Below, piece after piece: positions 6,161 through 13,841 of a stretch of DNA of 13,883 bases. The notes under the pieces were generated by a model. It searched no databases. It was not told where the DNA came from and worked only from the letters and a program-made list of their open reading frames with translations. Made by a program: the position numbers and the translations under genes. Location of the stretch: NCBI GenBank assembly GCA_938018155.1, contig CALIIG010000092.1, positions 1 to 13,883 of the forward strand. Reading direction: 5' to 3'. Positions within the stretch are counted from its first letter, which is position 1; every line of letters starts with the position of its first letter. This stretch comes from an uncultured Prevotella sp. (GTDB taxonomy: Bacteria; Bacteroidota; Bacteroidia; Bacteroidales; Bacteroidaceae).

Positions 6161-8638
6161 TTAAAATTTATAGGAAACCTGGAACATACCGTTTGTACCA
6201 AAAGCATAATACTTTTTGGGGTTCTTAGAGAAACGATACACGCGTGTGTTGCCGGAAGAAGTACGATCAGAGCGGCTCTGTTCGTAGCCACCAGTCACAA
6301 TTCTGCGGTTATTCAGGATGTTTGTAACCATGAAATTGAAGTTCAAACTACCGTGTTTGAGATAGATACTTTTACCAATTGAACCGTCAAACATCCATCC
6401 TCCGTTACCCTTTGCCTGAACAGGAGCATTGTTTTCGTTCCCAATAACACTCTTATATCTGTAATAAGGTGAATAGCTTAGATAAATACGGTCGTACCAA
6501 TTGCCGTTTAGATCAATGAACCAACCGCTTTTATGATAGCTCAAAGCGATGGAAGTGGCAGTTAACGGCGTGCCATCTTCGCGCATTCCCTTTACAAAAG
6601 CTTCATCGGGTGCACTGTAAACGCCATCGGTTGAGTTCAGGTAAATAACGTTTGCACTGCTGATATTCTTGGCTTCGCTGATGGTTCCGAGAAGCTTTAA
6701 GTCAAGAAAAGACGTAAGTTTAAATTTGAAAGCTCCCTCAATACCGTATGCTTCTTTTCTCAAGCCTGACAAAGAGTTATACGAAAAACTGTTGATATCG
6801 TCAAAGTAGAAGCAGTTCCACTCGGTAACATTCGACATATGGTTATAGTAAGCATTGACATTTGCATGTAGCCAGCTGTTGAGGAACTGATAGCCTACTT
6901 CCGATGAGAAAAGGCGTTCGTTATGTAAATCCATAACGAAATCGTTGTTTACTTCAGGAGCATAAAAGGCTGTAGATGCCGACGGTGCGTGAATATCATA
7001 ACCTATTCCCATGGTAAGTGTGTTGCCTCCACCTAAGTTAAAGTCGCCGCCGGTTTTGAATCCGCCTTCGAGAAACTTGGCAGTTTTGCTCTTTCCGTAT
7101 GAGTTATCAGCAAAAAGACCGTTGCGCATTTTACCATCGCGCTGCATAGTTTGCCCACCTAAGCGTGCAGAAACAGAGTAGTGTACGATGCCAAAGTCTG
7201 TGGTATAGCTTGTCCAGAGTTGTGCTTTGTTGACCAGAATATGATAATCGTAACCAAAACGGTCGCCCTTTTTCACCTCTGCGTTGGCATGATTTAAGTC
7301 GTATTGCAGACGGTCAGAGCCAGTAGGGTATGCCCCCAACGCATAGGTATTAATATTATGAAAGGAAGAAGCCCCCAGCAAATCCTCCATGGTTTGGAAG
7401 TGATTATTGTTATTATGAGCAACAAAGAAACCGTTGTTCCAGACGCTCTTCTCCGTAATGTGCGAAGTTAATGTTGACGAAAGTGTGAGGTTAAAGGCAT
7501 TCGAGTTACGGGCTTGTATGTAATACATAGCATCTGCACCTTGTGAAGCCGCCTGTCTGTTGGCGTAAATAAGCTGGTCAAAGCTAATCTGACGTGCAGC
7601 CATACTTCCCATAAAGTAGTTTCGTGCTGTCAGGAAATCCTGATAACCCTGCTCTGTATTGTAGTCGTTACCCCAAACATCATAATAGCTTGATGGCAGA
7701 CGTTTCCAGTAATCGGGTTGCGGATTGTCTCCGCCGTTGTAATTGAGCTTTGTACTTTTGTACATCCCGTACTTACCAAAAAGCGATGTGACGAGCTTGT
7801 TATTGTCGTTCATCTTCCAGTCCCATGTAAAAATGGCCGATGGTGTAAAGTCACGAACAACACGGCTGTTGCGTATTTTCCCGTTCTGATAGCCCCAATA
7901 AGGGTTGTATTGATAGTCGTTTGCCAACCAGTACATTTCGTCGGTCGAAGCTCCTTGTGATGCGCGCTCCGTAGGATTACCCCAGGTTGAGAACGATAAA
8001 GAGTGGTCACCTAACAGCTTTTGTACCCCAAAGAAATAGGAAAGAGAATTATAAAAGGTTCCTCTTACATAGCCGCGGTTAGCCCATCGGTAAGTAATGT
8101 TGGCAGAATAGGCCCAACCATTATCGTTCAAACCGCTGTTATAGGTATACATTCCTCTTAGTGTGTAATTGCGATTAGCCGCTGCAAGCGAGAATCTTTG
8201 GCCGGAAGCCATGTCAGCCGACCTGAAATCGTAGTTGTTACTACCGCCTAAAGCTGTATAGGCAAAGTTGTTACTCTCAAATGGAAGCGACGATTCCATG
8301 TTGCGTGTCTGCTGGTTAAGACCGCCAATCATAGAGAAACGGAACTGTCCTGTCTCCATATCGTTGACAGGTGCACCATTAATATAAATTTCGTTATACT
8401 TCTGATTCAGCGCACGATAACGGAATCGCATGGGTGAGAAAAGAAAACCAACGCCAGACGCGTAGGCATTAGAGTTAGAACTAATTATGGATACATTTCG
8501 TTCCATATTTTCGTCTTCTCCCAGCTGTGCTTCTGTAAACGTAAAAGCTGTCTCCCCTACACTTGTTGAATCTTCTTGTGCAAATGTTAGTTGAGCGTAG
8601 CTTAAGGCTAAAAGAGCCGCGACAAGCATTTTCTGCAT
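6161..8638 (-). CDS. TonB-dependent receptor with short N-terminus
   Basis: An 825-residue outer-membrane protein. Residues 1-20 are a Sec signal peptide (MQKMLVAALL to TFA, mature start QEDS). A reduced plug follows at about 45-145, with NVSIISSNSNAYASG, FSPMRFRYRAL, YNEIYINGAPVND and GGLNQQTRN in the usual order for Bacteroidota receptors. The rest is a long run of amphipathic aromatic-ended strands and the protein ends in FQVSYKF with terminal Phe, as expected for Bam-assembled barrels. The carboxypeptidase-regulatory-like and STN domains common in this phylum are absent. A TonB box is not obvious, though EAQLGEDE sits in the right region. It is the first gene of an operon with two OB-fold lipoproteins and is divergent from a secreted EEP enzyme, which suggests nucleic acid or a phosphorylated ligand as cargo (inference). 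Confidence 0.92.
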   Translation of the reverse strand: MQKMLVAALLALSYAQLTFAQEDSTSVGETAFTFTEAQLGEDENMERNVSIISSNSNAYASGVGFLFSPMRFRYRALNQKYNEIYINGAPVNDMETGQFRFSMIGGLNQQTRNMESSLPFESNNFAYTALGGSNNYDFRSADMASGQRFSLAAANRNYTLRGMYTYNSGLNDNGWAYSANITYRWANRGYVRGTFYNSLSYFFGVQKLLGDHSLSFSTWGNPTERASQGASTDEMYWLANDYQYNPYWGYQNGKIRNSRVVRDFTPSAIFTWDWKMNDNNKLVTSLFGKYGMYKSTKLNYNGGDNPQPDYWKRLPSSYYDVWGNDYNTEQGYQDFLTARNYFMGSMAARQISFDQLIYANRQAASQGADAMYYIQARNSNAFNLTLSSTLTSHITEKSVWNNGFFVAHNNNNHFQTMEDLLGASSFHNINTYALGAYPTGSDRLQYDLNHANAEVKKGDRFGYDYHILVNKAQLWTSYTTDFGIVHYSVSARLGGQTMQRDGKMRNGLFADNSYGKSKTAKFLEGGFKTGGDFNLGGGNTLTMGIGYDIHAPSASTAFYAPEVNNDFVMDLHNERLFSSEVGYQFLNSWLHANVNAYYNHMSNVTEWNCFYFDDINSFSYNSLSGLRKEAYGIEGAFKFKLTSFLDLKLLGTISEAKNISSANVIYLNSTDGVYSAPDEAFVKGMREDGTPLTATSIALSYHKSGWFIDLNGNWYDRIYLSYSPYYRYKSVIGNENNAPVQAKGNGGWMFDGSIGKSIYLKHGSLNFNFMVTNILNNRRIVTGGYEQSRSDRTSSGNTRVYRFSKNPKKYYAFGTNGMFQVSYKF

Positions 8639-8677
8639 AATTGAATAGATTATGAATAATATATGTAACTAATGTTG

Positions 8678-8685
8678 CAAAGATA
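8678..8685 (-). promoter_or_regulatory. -7 element of the TonB receptor operon
   Basis: On the minus strand TATCTTTG followed by C is a full match to the TAnnTTTG consensus, 39 bases before the receptor ATG. No -33 TTTG is present at the right spacing; the upstream DNA is very AT-rich. This could mean an activator is needed. Confidence 0.65.
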
Positions 8686-8763
8686 CTTAATTTAATCTTA
8701 ATGATATAGATATATTTTATTAATTTTTGTATTGTGCGTATCAATTGTTTCAATATTAATTAC

Positions 8764-8771
8764 GATATTTG
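8764..8771 (+). promoter_or_regulatory. Weak -7 candidate for the EEP-UDG-udk operon
   Basis: The sequence gatatttg differs from TAnnTTTG at its first base and is followed by C. It lies 20 bases before the ATG at 8792. The nearest TTG (8745-8747) is 16 bases upstream, short of the usual spacing. It is the best candidate in the shared divergent region. Confidence 0.35.
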
Positions 8772-8791
8772 CAAAAAATAAACGTAGCACA

Positions 8792-9955
8792 ATGAAAAAG
8801 TTTTTTTTCTTTCTTATTTTAATGCTGACGATAAATTTATCCGTTTCAGCTCAAAAGAAATTTTCAGTTTACGCCGTAGGTTTTTACAATCAGGAGAATC
8901 TTTTTGATACTTGTCACGATGTGGGAAAGCGCGATTACGACTTTCTTCCTTCTGGTTCGTATCGTTGGAATGGTCTGAAATACAGTCACAAACTGCACAA
9001 CATGGCTCGTGCCCTAAGCGATATGGCGACAACAACGTTGCCTGGAGTAGGGTGCTCGGTGATTGGTTTGGCCGAGGTTGAAAACGACAAGGTATTAGCT
9101 GACCTTTGTAACCAGCCCGAGCTGAAACAAAGAGGGTATCGGTTCTGCCATATAGAAGGTCCCGATCATCGCGGCATTGATTGTGCCTTGCTGTATAATC
9201 CAAAGCTCTTTCAGGTTGATGACGTAAAGCTTTACCCCTATATTCCCACAGAGAAACAGGATAGCGATTTCCGCACTCGCGGCTTTTTTGCTGTCAGCGG
9301 AAGGCTGGCAGGCGACCGCCTTGTTGTAATAGTTAACCATCTTCCCAGTCGTTTTAACGGTCCTTATTATCGCGAAGTGGGAGCCGAACAAATCAAGGTT
9401 TTAAAGGATAAAATTCTGGCATCAGATAAGAATTGCAAGGTAATTGTCATGGGTGATATGAATGATGACCCTATTGATAAGAGCATGCACGATGTACTTT
9501 CTGCCAAAGAAGAAATATCAATGGTGGGTGCAGGCGATATGTTTAATCCGTGGTACAACGTTCTTACCAGGCAACATACGGGTACTTTACAATATCAAGG
9601 CAATTGGAATTTGTTTGATCAGATTATACTTTCCCCCAGTTTACTTAATAAACAAGGTGTAAAAGATTATAGTTCGCTGAAATATTGGAAGTGCGAGGTA
9701 CAGCGTATGCCGTATCTTTTCCAGACGGAAGGGAAATATAAAGGGACTACACGGCGCACTACTGCTGGTGGCGTTTGGCTCGATGGGTTCTCTGATCACC
9801 TGCCTACTGTGGTTTATCTTGTAAAGGAGCAGGGCGTAAAAACGACTCCTGCAAATATGGTTAAGTTGCCCGCTTATGATGCAGCACAGCTTAAATATAT
9901 GGCTGAATGCGATGCAGAACGGGCAAGTTTAGAGGCCGAAGATACCATGAAGTAA
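8792..9955 (+). CDS. Secreted endonuclease/exonuclease/phosphatase family enzyme
   Basis: A 387-residue exported metal-dependent phosphoesterase. Residues 1-20 are a signal peptide ending SVSA with mature start QKKF; the earlier TTG in this frame would spoil it, so ATG at 8792 is chosen. The DNase I-like active site is complete: FYNQENLFD (31-39) with Asn33, GLAEVEN with Glu95, DHRGID (125-130), VNHLPSR with His183, GDMNDD (221-226) with Asp222 and Asn224, and FSDHLP with Asp335 and His336. Family members cleave DNA, RNA or phosphorylated small molecules; the sequence does not say which. The context (divergent TonB receptor operon, followed by a UDG-family gene and uridine kinase) favours nucleic acid or nucleotides. 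There is no lipobox, so it is probably periplasmic or released. Confidence 0.92.
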   Translation: MKKFFFFLILMLTINLSVSAQKKFSVYAVGFYNQENLFDTCHDVGKRDYDFLPSGSYRWNGLKYSHKLHNMARALSDMATTTLPGVGCSVIGLAEVENDKVLADLCNQPELKQRGYRFCHIEGPDHRGIDCALLYNPKLFQVDDVKLYPYIPTEKQDSDFRTRGFFAVSGRLAGDRLVVIVNHLPSRFNGPYYREVGAEQIKVLKDKILASDKNCKVIVMGDMNDDPIDKSMHDVLSAKEEISMVGAGDMFNPWYNVLTRQHTGTLQYQGNWNLFDQIILSPSLLNKQGVKDYSSLKYWKCEVQRMPYLFQTEGKYKGTTRRTTAGGVWLDGFSDHLPTVVYLVKEQGVKTTPANMVKLPAYDAAQLKYMAECDAERASLEAEDTMK

Positions 9956-9978
9956 TTTTGATATTAAGTGTATCTTTA

Positions 9979-10572
9979 ATGAATAATATTGACAAAATAG
10001 AAACACACCCCTTTGAACCTTTTCTCCCTTCGCATGCACGTTTGTTGATGTTGGGAACCTTTCCGCCTGCTCCACATCGCTGGTGCATGCAATGGTACTA
10101 CCCAAACTTCACCAATGACATGTGGCGCATCATGGGATTGTGCTTTTATGGTGACAAGATGCGATTTGTTGACCAGGAAAACAAAACCTATAAGGTTGAC
10201 GAATTAAAGGCTTTTATGCGCGAAAGAGGCATTGCAATTTTTGACACTTGTTTGCGTATCCGGCGAACAAAAGGCACTGCTGCCGATAAGGATTTGGAAA
10301 TAATTGAGCAGGCCGACCTCGATAAGATGCTTCGTTCGTTACCTCAATGTAAAGGGGTTCTGGCTGCAGGACAGTTAGCCACCGCAGTATTTACGCATCA
10401 TTATGGCATTGAAACAGGCAAGATGAAGATGGGCGAGCATGTTGATTTCAATTTTGAAAACCGCACAATAGGCTTATACCGTGAACCCAGCTCGTCAAGA
10501 GCATATCCCATGAAGATTGAAAAGAAAGCCGAATATTATAGCCAGATGTTCCGTGAAACGGGCCTTTTGTAA
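9979..10572 (+). CDS. Uracil-DNA glycosylase family protein
   Basis: A 197-residue cytoplasmic protein. It has LMLGTFPPAP at about 23-32, corresponding to the substrate-pocket loop of the UDG superfamily, followed by YYPNFTNDMWRIMG. A central GVLAAGQLATAVF strand-turn-helix comes next. The C-terminal LYREPSSSRAYP is in the place of the family's HPSxxx DNA-intercalation loop. Members excise uracil or related bases from DNA, but this Bacteroidota branch is not characterised as far as I know. The frame is open from ATG at 9907, inside the EEP gene; ATG at 9979, 23 bases after the EEP stop, gives the natural N-terminus MNNIDKIETHPF. It is co-directional with EEP and udk, with 23-base gaps on both sides, so an operon is likely. 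Confidence 0.8.
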   Translation: MNNIDKIETHPFEPFLPSHARLLMLGTFPPAPHRWCMQWYYPNFTNDMWRIMGLCFYGDKMRFVDQENKTYKVDELKAFMRERGIAIFDTCLRIRRTKGTAADKDLEIIEQADLDKMLRSLPQCKGVLAAGQLATAVFTHHYGIETGKMKMGEHVDFNFENRTIGLYREPSSSRAYPMKIEKKAEYYSQMFRETGLL

Positions 10573-10595
10573 CCTCAAAACAATATACAGCCACT

Positions 10596-11276
10596 ATGGA
10601 TGATACACAAAAACCAATTATTCCCGTTGAAAAGTTAGTAAATGCGTCTTTAGATAAGATAACCATTATAGGCATTGCCGGCGGTACTGGTTCGGGCAAG
10701 ACCACTGTTGTTAAGAAAATTGTAGAAGCACTTCCACCACATTATGTGGCCGTTGTTCCCCTCGACTCTTATTATAATGATACAACAGGAATGACACCCG
10801 AGGAACGAAGCAATATTAATTTCGACCATCCCGATGCGTTCGACTGGAAGCTTCTTATCAAACAGGTGAACGAATTGCGTAACGACCATGCCGTAGAGCA
10901 GCCTACGTATAGCTATATTATCAGTAACCGTTTGCCTGAAACCATCCATGTTGAGCCTAAGCCGGTAATTATTATTGAGGGTATTATGACGCTTATCAAT
11001 AAGCGATTGCGCGACATGATGGACCTTAAGATATTTGTCGACTGTGACCCTGACGAGCGTCTTATACGCAATATACAGCGCGATACCATCGATCGTGGGC
11101 GAACAGTATCTATGGTTGTTGACCGCTATCTTAAAGTTCTTAAGCCCATGCACGAGCAATTCATAGAGCCTACCAAGCGTTATGCCGATGTTATTATTCC
11201 GCAGGGAGGTGAAAATGTAAAGGGCATTGGTATGCTTACCAACTATATTGAAACCCTTGTACCAAACGAAGAGTAA
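10596..11276 (+). CDS. udk: Uridine kinase
   Basis: A 226-residue cytoplasmic P-loop kinase that phosphorylates uridine and cytidine to UMP and CMP in pyrimidine salvage. Walker A is GGTGSGKTT (29-37). Other landmarks are PLDSYY (55-60) with likely catalytic Asp57, NFDHPDAFD (75-83), VIIIEGIMTL with the Walker B-like Glu, IFVDCDPDERLIRNIQRD followed by RGR (the lid), and QFIEPTKRYADVIIPQGG near the end. These follow the E. coli Udk order. A roughly 20-residue N-terminal extension precedes the P-loop. It is the last gene of the EEP-UDG-udk set, 23 bases after the previous stop, and ends at a strong terminator. Its presence downstream of a secreted nuclease/phosphatase fits uptake and reuse of nucleosides. 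Confidence 0.95.
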   Translation: MDDTQKPIIPVEKLVNASLDKITIIGIAGGTGSGKTTVVKKIVEALPPHYVAVVPLDSYYNDTTGMTPEERSNINFDHPDAFDWKLLIKQVNELRNDHAVEQPTYSYIISNRLPETIHVEPKPVIIIEGIMTLINKRLRDMMDLKIFVDCDPDERLIRNIQRDTIDRGRTVSMVVDRYLKVLKPMHEQFIEPTKRYADVIIPQGGENVKGIGMLTNYIETLVPNEE

Positions 11277-11334
11277 ACCGAAACAAGCATTAAGCCTACA
11301 CGTTTGTAAGTTTAATGGCATGAAATAAAAGGAG

Positions 11335-11371
11335 AATCCCCGCACTCTTACATTTGAAGAGTGCGGGGATT
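11335..11371. terminator. Bidirectional terminator between udk and the beta-propeller gene
   Basis: A perfect 15-base stem (aatccccgcactctt, 11335-11349, with 11357-11371) closes a seven-base loop. The plus strand continues in tttgtctt. The minus strand continues CTCCTTTTATTTC. Genes converge on it from both sides (udk stop at 11276, propeller stop at 11421). Confidence 0.9.
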
Positions 11372-11420
11372 TTGTCTTAAATAGTCGCTCGTACAAGCAG
11401 AACAACTATTCTATAATGTT

Positions 11421-12404
11421 TTATTTGATTTTCTCGTATACGTAAACCTCATGAATTTCACCCGTATAACCTTCCTCTGTGAAAGGACCCTGGCTCATAC
11501 CCAGGATAATCTGTGTACCGCGGTTGTTAAGTACAAGCAGATCGTCTGTAAGAGGATCAACGGTTAAACCTTCAATTTCGCCACAGCGACGGAAGTCTTT
11601 CATATCGCGGAAAAGGGTGAGGTGGCGTGAGAAAGCACCTGCAGGAATAAGGCCGGTACGCTTTACAACCTTACCGTTTTCGTCAACCTTTACATTCCAT
11701 GGGTCTGCCTTTTCTGGTTCTGTACCCTGTTTTAAGCCATAGTATGGAGCACCGGCAATGTCGGCAACATACAGGTTGTCAGAGATATGGTAGGTTGATT
11801 CACCATCGTCAGCAGAGAAAAGCATTTTGCCGTCTGCAATATAGATACCCTGACACCAATATGGTTCAGGACGGCATTGCATCTTAGTGTAATACTTTTT
11901 CGTTGCAAGACTGTAAGCATATACGTAGCGACTGTCAACCCAATCGGACAACCAGATGAGGCCTGTTTCCCTGTCGACGGCAACTCCTGAGCATTCTACC
12001 TGTCCCGATTCAGGGCACCATGGAATATCTTCAATCCATTTCAGCGTCTTTGCATCGTATACTGATATTGAAATATTTTCGCCACGGCCCAGGTTAAAGT
12101 GCTCGTTGCCGGTATAAATTTTACCATCATATACGTCAATATCACCGAAATGGTTTGCCTTTTCCGGGTGCGGGAACAACGGATCGGCATTGGTTTGAAC
12201 CCTCTTCTGAACAAGATTCCAGTTGTGGTCATACTTATACAGACCGCGTGTATCGGATAGATAGAAGTAGTCCTTGTCGGCAGCGATACCCTGACGTGCC
12301 GGAACCTGAATTACTTTCTTCAGGCGATATTCGGTGCCTAAGTGCTGAGCATAAGCACCCGAGCCAAGAAGGGTGGCAGCTAAAAGCATTAATAATTTCT
12401 TCAT
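11421..12404 (-). CDS. Exported beta-propeller-like protein
   Basis: A 327-residue protein of unknown function. Residues 1-19 are a Sec signal peptide (MKKLLMLLAA to AYA, mature start QHLG) with no lipobox. The mature part has repeated blade-like units with the pattern G(I/V)A-D-x(6)-Y/W-LSD: QGIAADKDYFYLSDTRGLYKYD, FGDIDVYDGKIYTGNE, CSGVAVDRETGLIWLSDW, QGIYIADGKMLFSADDG and EGLTVDPLTDDLLVLNNRG. This spacing suggests a five- or six-bladed propeller of the SMP-30/NHL or phytase-esterase-like kind. The frame extends 22 codons further upstream, but ATG at 12404 supplies the signal peptide. It follows the porin gene by 102 bases on the same strand and may share its transcript. It could bind a ligand in the periplasm. 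The fold is inferred and no enzyme activity is claimed. Confidence 0.8.
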   Translation of the reverse strand: MKKLLMLLAATLLGSGAYAQHLGTEYRLKKVIQVPARQGIAADKDYFYLSDTRGLYKYDHNWNLVQKRVQTNADPLFPHPEKANHFGDIDVYDGKIYTGNEHFNLGRGENISISVYDAKTLKWIEDIPWCPESGQVECSGVAVDRETGLIWLSDWVDSRYVYAYSLATKKYYTKMQCRPEPYWCQGIYIADGKMLFSADDGESTYHISDNLYVADIAGAPYYGLKQGTEPEKADPWNVKVDENGKVVKRTGLIPAGAFSRHLTLFRDMKDFRRCGEIEGLTVDPLTDDLLVLNNRGTQIILGMSQGPFTEEGYTGEIHEVYVYEKIK

Positions 12405-12454
12405 AATTTGATTTATTTTGTGGGTTAATAAAATAATTGCGATTTGTTTTTTGT

Positions 12455-12487
12455 GATATTGCCCTATCATGACGGCGGAGCAATATC
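12455..12487 (-). other. Hairpin in the porin to propeller spacer
   Basis: gatattgc (12455-12462) and gcaatatc (12480-12487) form a perfect eight-base stem, extendable by two G-C pairs past a one-base bulge. The loop is about 17 bases or less. On the minus (coding) strand it is followed by an A-rich, not T-rich, stretch, so it is not a normal terminator. It may stabilise the 3' end of the porin message or set the ratio of the two genes. Confidence 0.5.
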
Positions 12488-12506
12488 GTGTTTCTCTAAC
12501 TATTGC

Positions 12507-13742
12507 TTAGAAAGCAAAGCGTCCCATTAACTGAATTTGGTTGTTACCGCCGTAGCCGTTTGCAGCTTTTACGTCTTTATTATAGAAGAAGTGGTGATAG
12601 TTAAACTGAATAGTTACGTTCTTAAACAGCTGGTAGTTCAAACCAACAAGGACACGGTTGTAGTTGTTTGTGGTAGCCTCGCGGCTTGCAAGCATACCAG
12701 GAGTGGGATAGAACTTGCTGTGATCCCTGTACATATCCCAGCGAACCATAGGCAGCCACTTGTTAAGATGGTAGGCAGCAAGGAAGTAAGCCCCCTGCTC
12801 ATCAACAAATTTCACGCCGTCAACCTTTGAGTTCATCATACCGTATTCAGCGCGAAGGTCAATACCTTCCGGGTCGTTGTACCATGCTCCTACAACAAAA
12901 CGGCTCATCGGGCTGTACTTACCAGAGCCTACTCCCTGGTTAGTGCCCAGCGTCGTAGTGGAGTAACGGCCGTAGTTATAGGTAGCCTTTACGTTAAAGA
13001 ACTTAATAGGGCGAACAGTAACGCTGGCATAAACGTCCTTCGAACTGTTGCGGTCGTCCTTCGTTGGCAGCGAACCGTTGGTTAAAGCAAGGTCATAATG
13101 CAGATAGCGGAAGCCCTTACCGCTGTCGAATGCGTCTCCCATGATCATCACTCCAAGGTCACGTCCATAGTCAACAAGGTTGTATTCGTACGGGTTACGA
13201 CATGCCATGCGGTATACAATATTTGAGAAATCAACGGTCTCAAGGGTCTTGGGAGAGATGTCATAGTTCTCATAGCCCAGAGGAGTATAGAACTGTCCTG
13301 CGCGGATTTTGAACTCAGGCATGAACTTTAATGTTGCAAAAGCATCCATTACCTGTACGGTTTTCTGGCCGTTACCGTTGGTAGAGCCTGATATTCCATT
13401 AAAAGCCTCGATCTGTAAACGGAAGTCAACCTTCTCGCCTACGTTGCCATCCATGATCAAGCGCAGGCGTTTTGCCTGGAAAGATGAGCTGGCATGTGAG
13501 CCCGATGCGCTGGTTTTGCTCCAGTTCCAGCCTGTTTGCAGGTAACCTGAAAACTTAGGCATGTGACTGATTATTTTCTCCCAGGTCGACTGTTCTTTCT
13601 GTGACACCGTGTCAACCCTGGCTGTTTCGGTGACGTTTGCTGTCTCGTTGACCGATGTCAACACCGGATTCCCGTTTTCTGTTGCGAACACAGGGCTTGC
13701 CAGTGCTGCAGATACGAGGAATAATGATAAACTTTTTTTCAT
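12507..13742 (-). CDS. OprO/OprP-like outer-membrane porin
   Basis: A 411-residue outer-membrane beta-barrel. ATG at 13742 gives the signal peptide MKKSLSLFLV to VFA (about 20 residues, mature start TENG); an in-frame ATG three codons upstream is less likely. An N-terminal polar segment (about 21-58) precedes the barrel, which opens with FSGYLQTGWNW. Landmarks of the phosphate-selective porin O/P family follow: AKRLRLIMDGNVGEKVDFRLQIE, VMDAFATLKFMPEFKIRAGQFYTPLGYEN, and a final strand ending LMGRFAF with terminal Phe. Family membership does not prove phosphate selectivity; many Bacteroidota members have unknown cargo. It heads a probable two-gene unit with the propeller protein. Confidence 0.88.
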   Translation of the reverse strand: MKKSLSLFLVSAALASPVFATENGNPVLTSVNETANVTETARVDTVSQKEQSTWEKIISHMPKFSGYLQTGWNWSKTSASGSHASSSFQAKRLRLIMDGNVGEKVDFRLQIEAFNGISGSTNGNGQKTVQVMDAFATLKFMPEFKIRAGQFYTPLGYENYDISPKTLETVDFSNIVYRMACRNPYEYNLVDYGRDLGVMIMGDAFDSGKGFRYLHYDLALTNGSLPTKDDRNSSKDVYASVTVRPIKFFNVKATYNYGRYSTTTLGTNQGVGSGKYSPMSRFVVGAWYNDPEGIDLRAEYGMMNSKVDGVKFVDEQGAYFLAAYHLNKWLPMVRWDMYRDHSKFYPTPGMLASREATTNNYNRVLVGLNYQLFKNVTIQFNYHHFFYNKDVKAANGYGGNNQIQLMGRFAF

Positions 13743-13833
13743 AATAATCAAATTAACAGTTTATATATTAAAAATTTAAGGGTATCCCGATTCTGATTTT
13801 ATTTTGAAATAACAAAAGGCTTGTTTTCTTTCG

Positions 13834-13841
13834 CAAATGTA
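13834..13841 (-). promoter_or_regulatory. -7 element of the porin gene
   Basis: On the minus strand TACATTTG followed by C is a full match to TAnnTTTG. A partial -33 (TTTC at 13859-13862) lies 17 bases upstream. The leader to the ATG at 13742 would be about 85 bases, long enough for some 5' regulation. Confidence 0.6.

Noticed and set aside
8732..8791. TTG start giving a 20-residue longer EEP protein
   Set aside because: It would overlap the likely promoter and place a hydrophobic and basic stretch before a perfect signal peptide that begins at ATG 8792.
9907..9978. Upstream ATG for the UDG-family gene, inside the EEP coding region
   Set aside because: The added 24 residues are a basic out-of-frame reading of the EEP C-terminus; ATG 9979 fits the intergenic spacing and the family N-terminus.
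9961..9980. tatcttta near 9971 as an internal promoter for the UDG-family gene
   Set aside because: It lacks the G of the -7 consensus and overlaps the start codon region, leaving no leader.
10650..11405. Long minus-strand open frame (251 codons) opposite udk
   Set aside because: It is the antisense shadow of an unmistakable uridine kinase, crosses the terminator, and has no recognisable domain or promoter.
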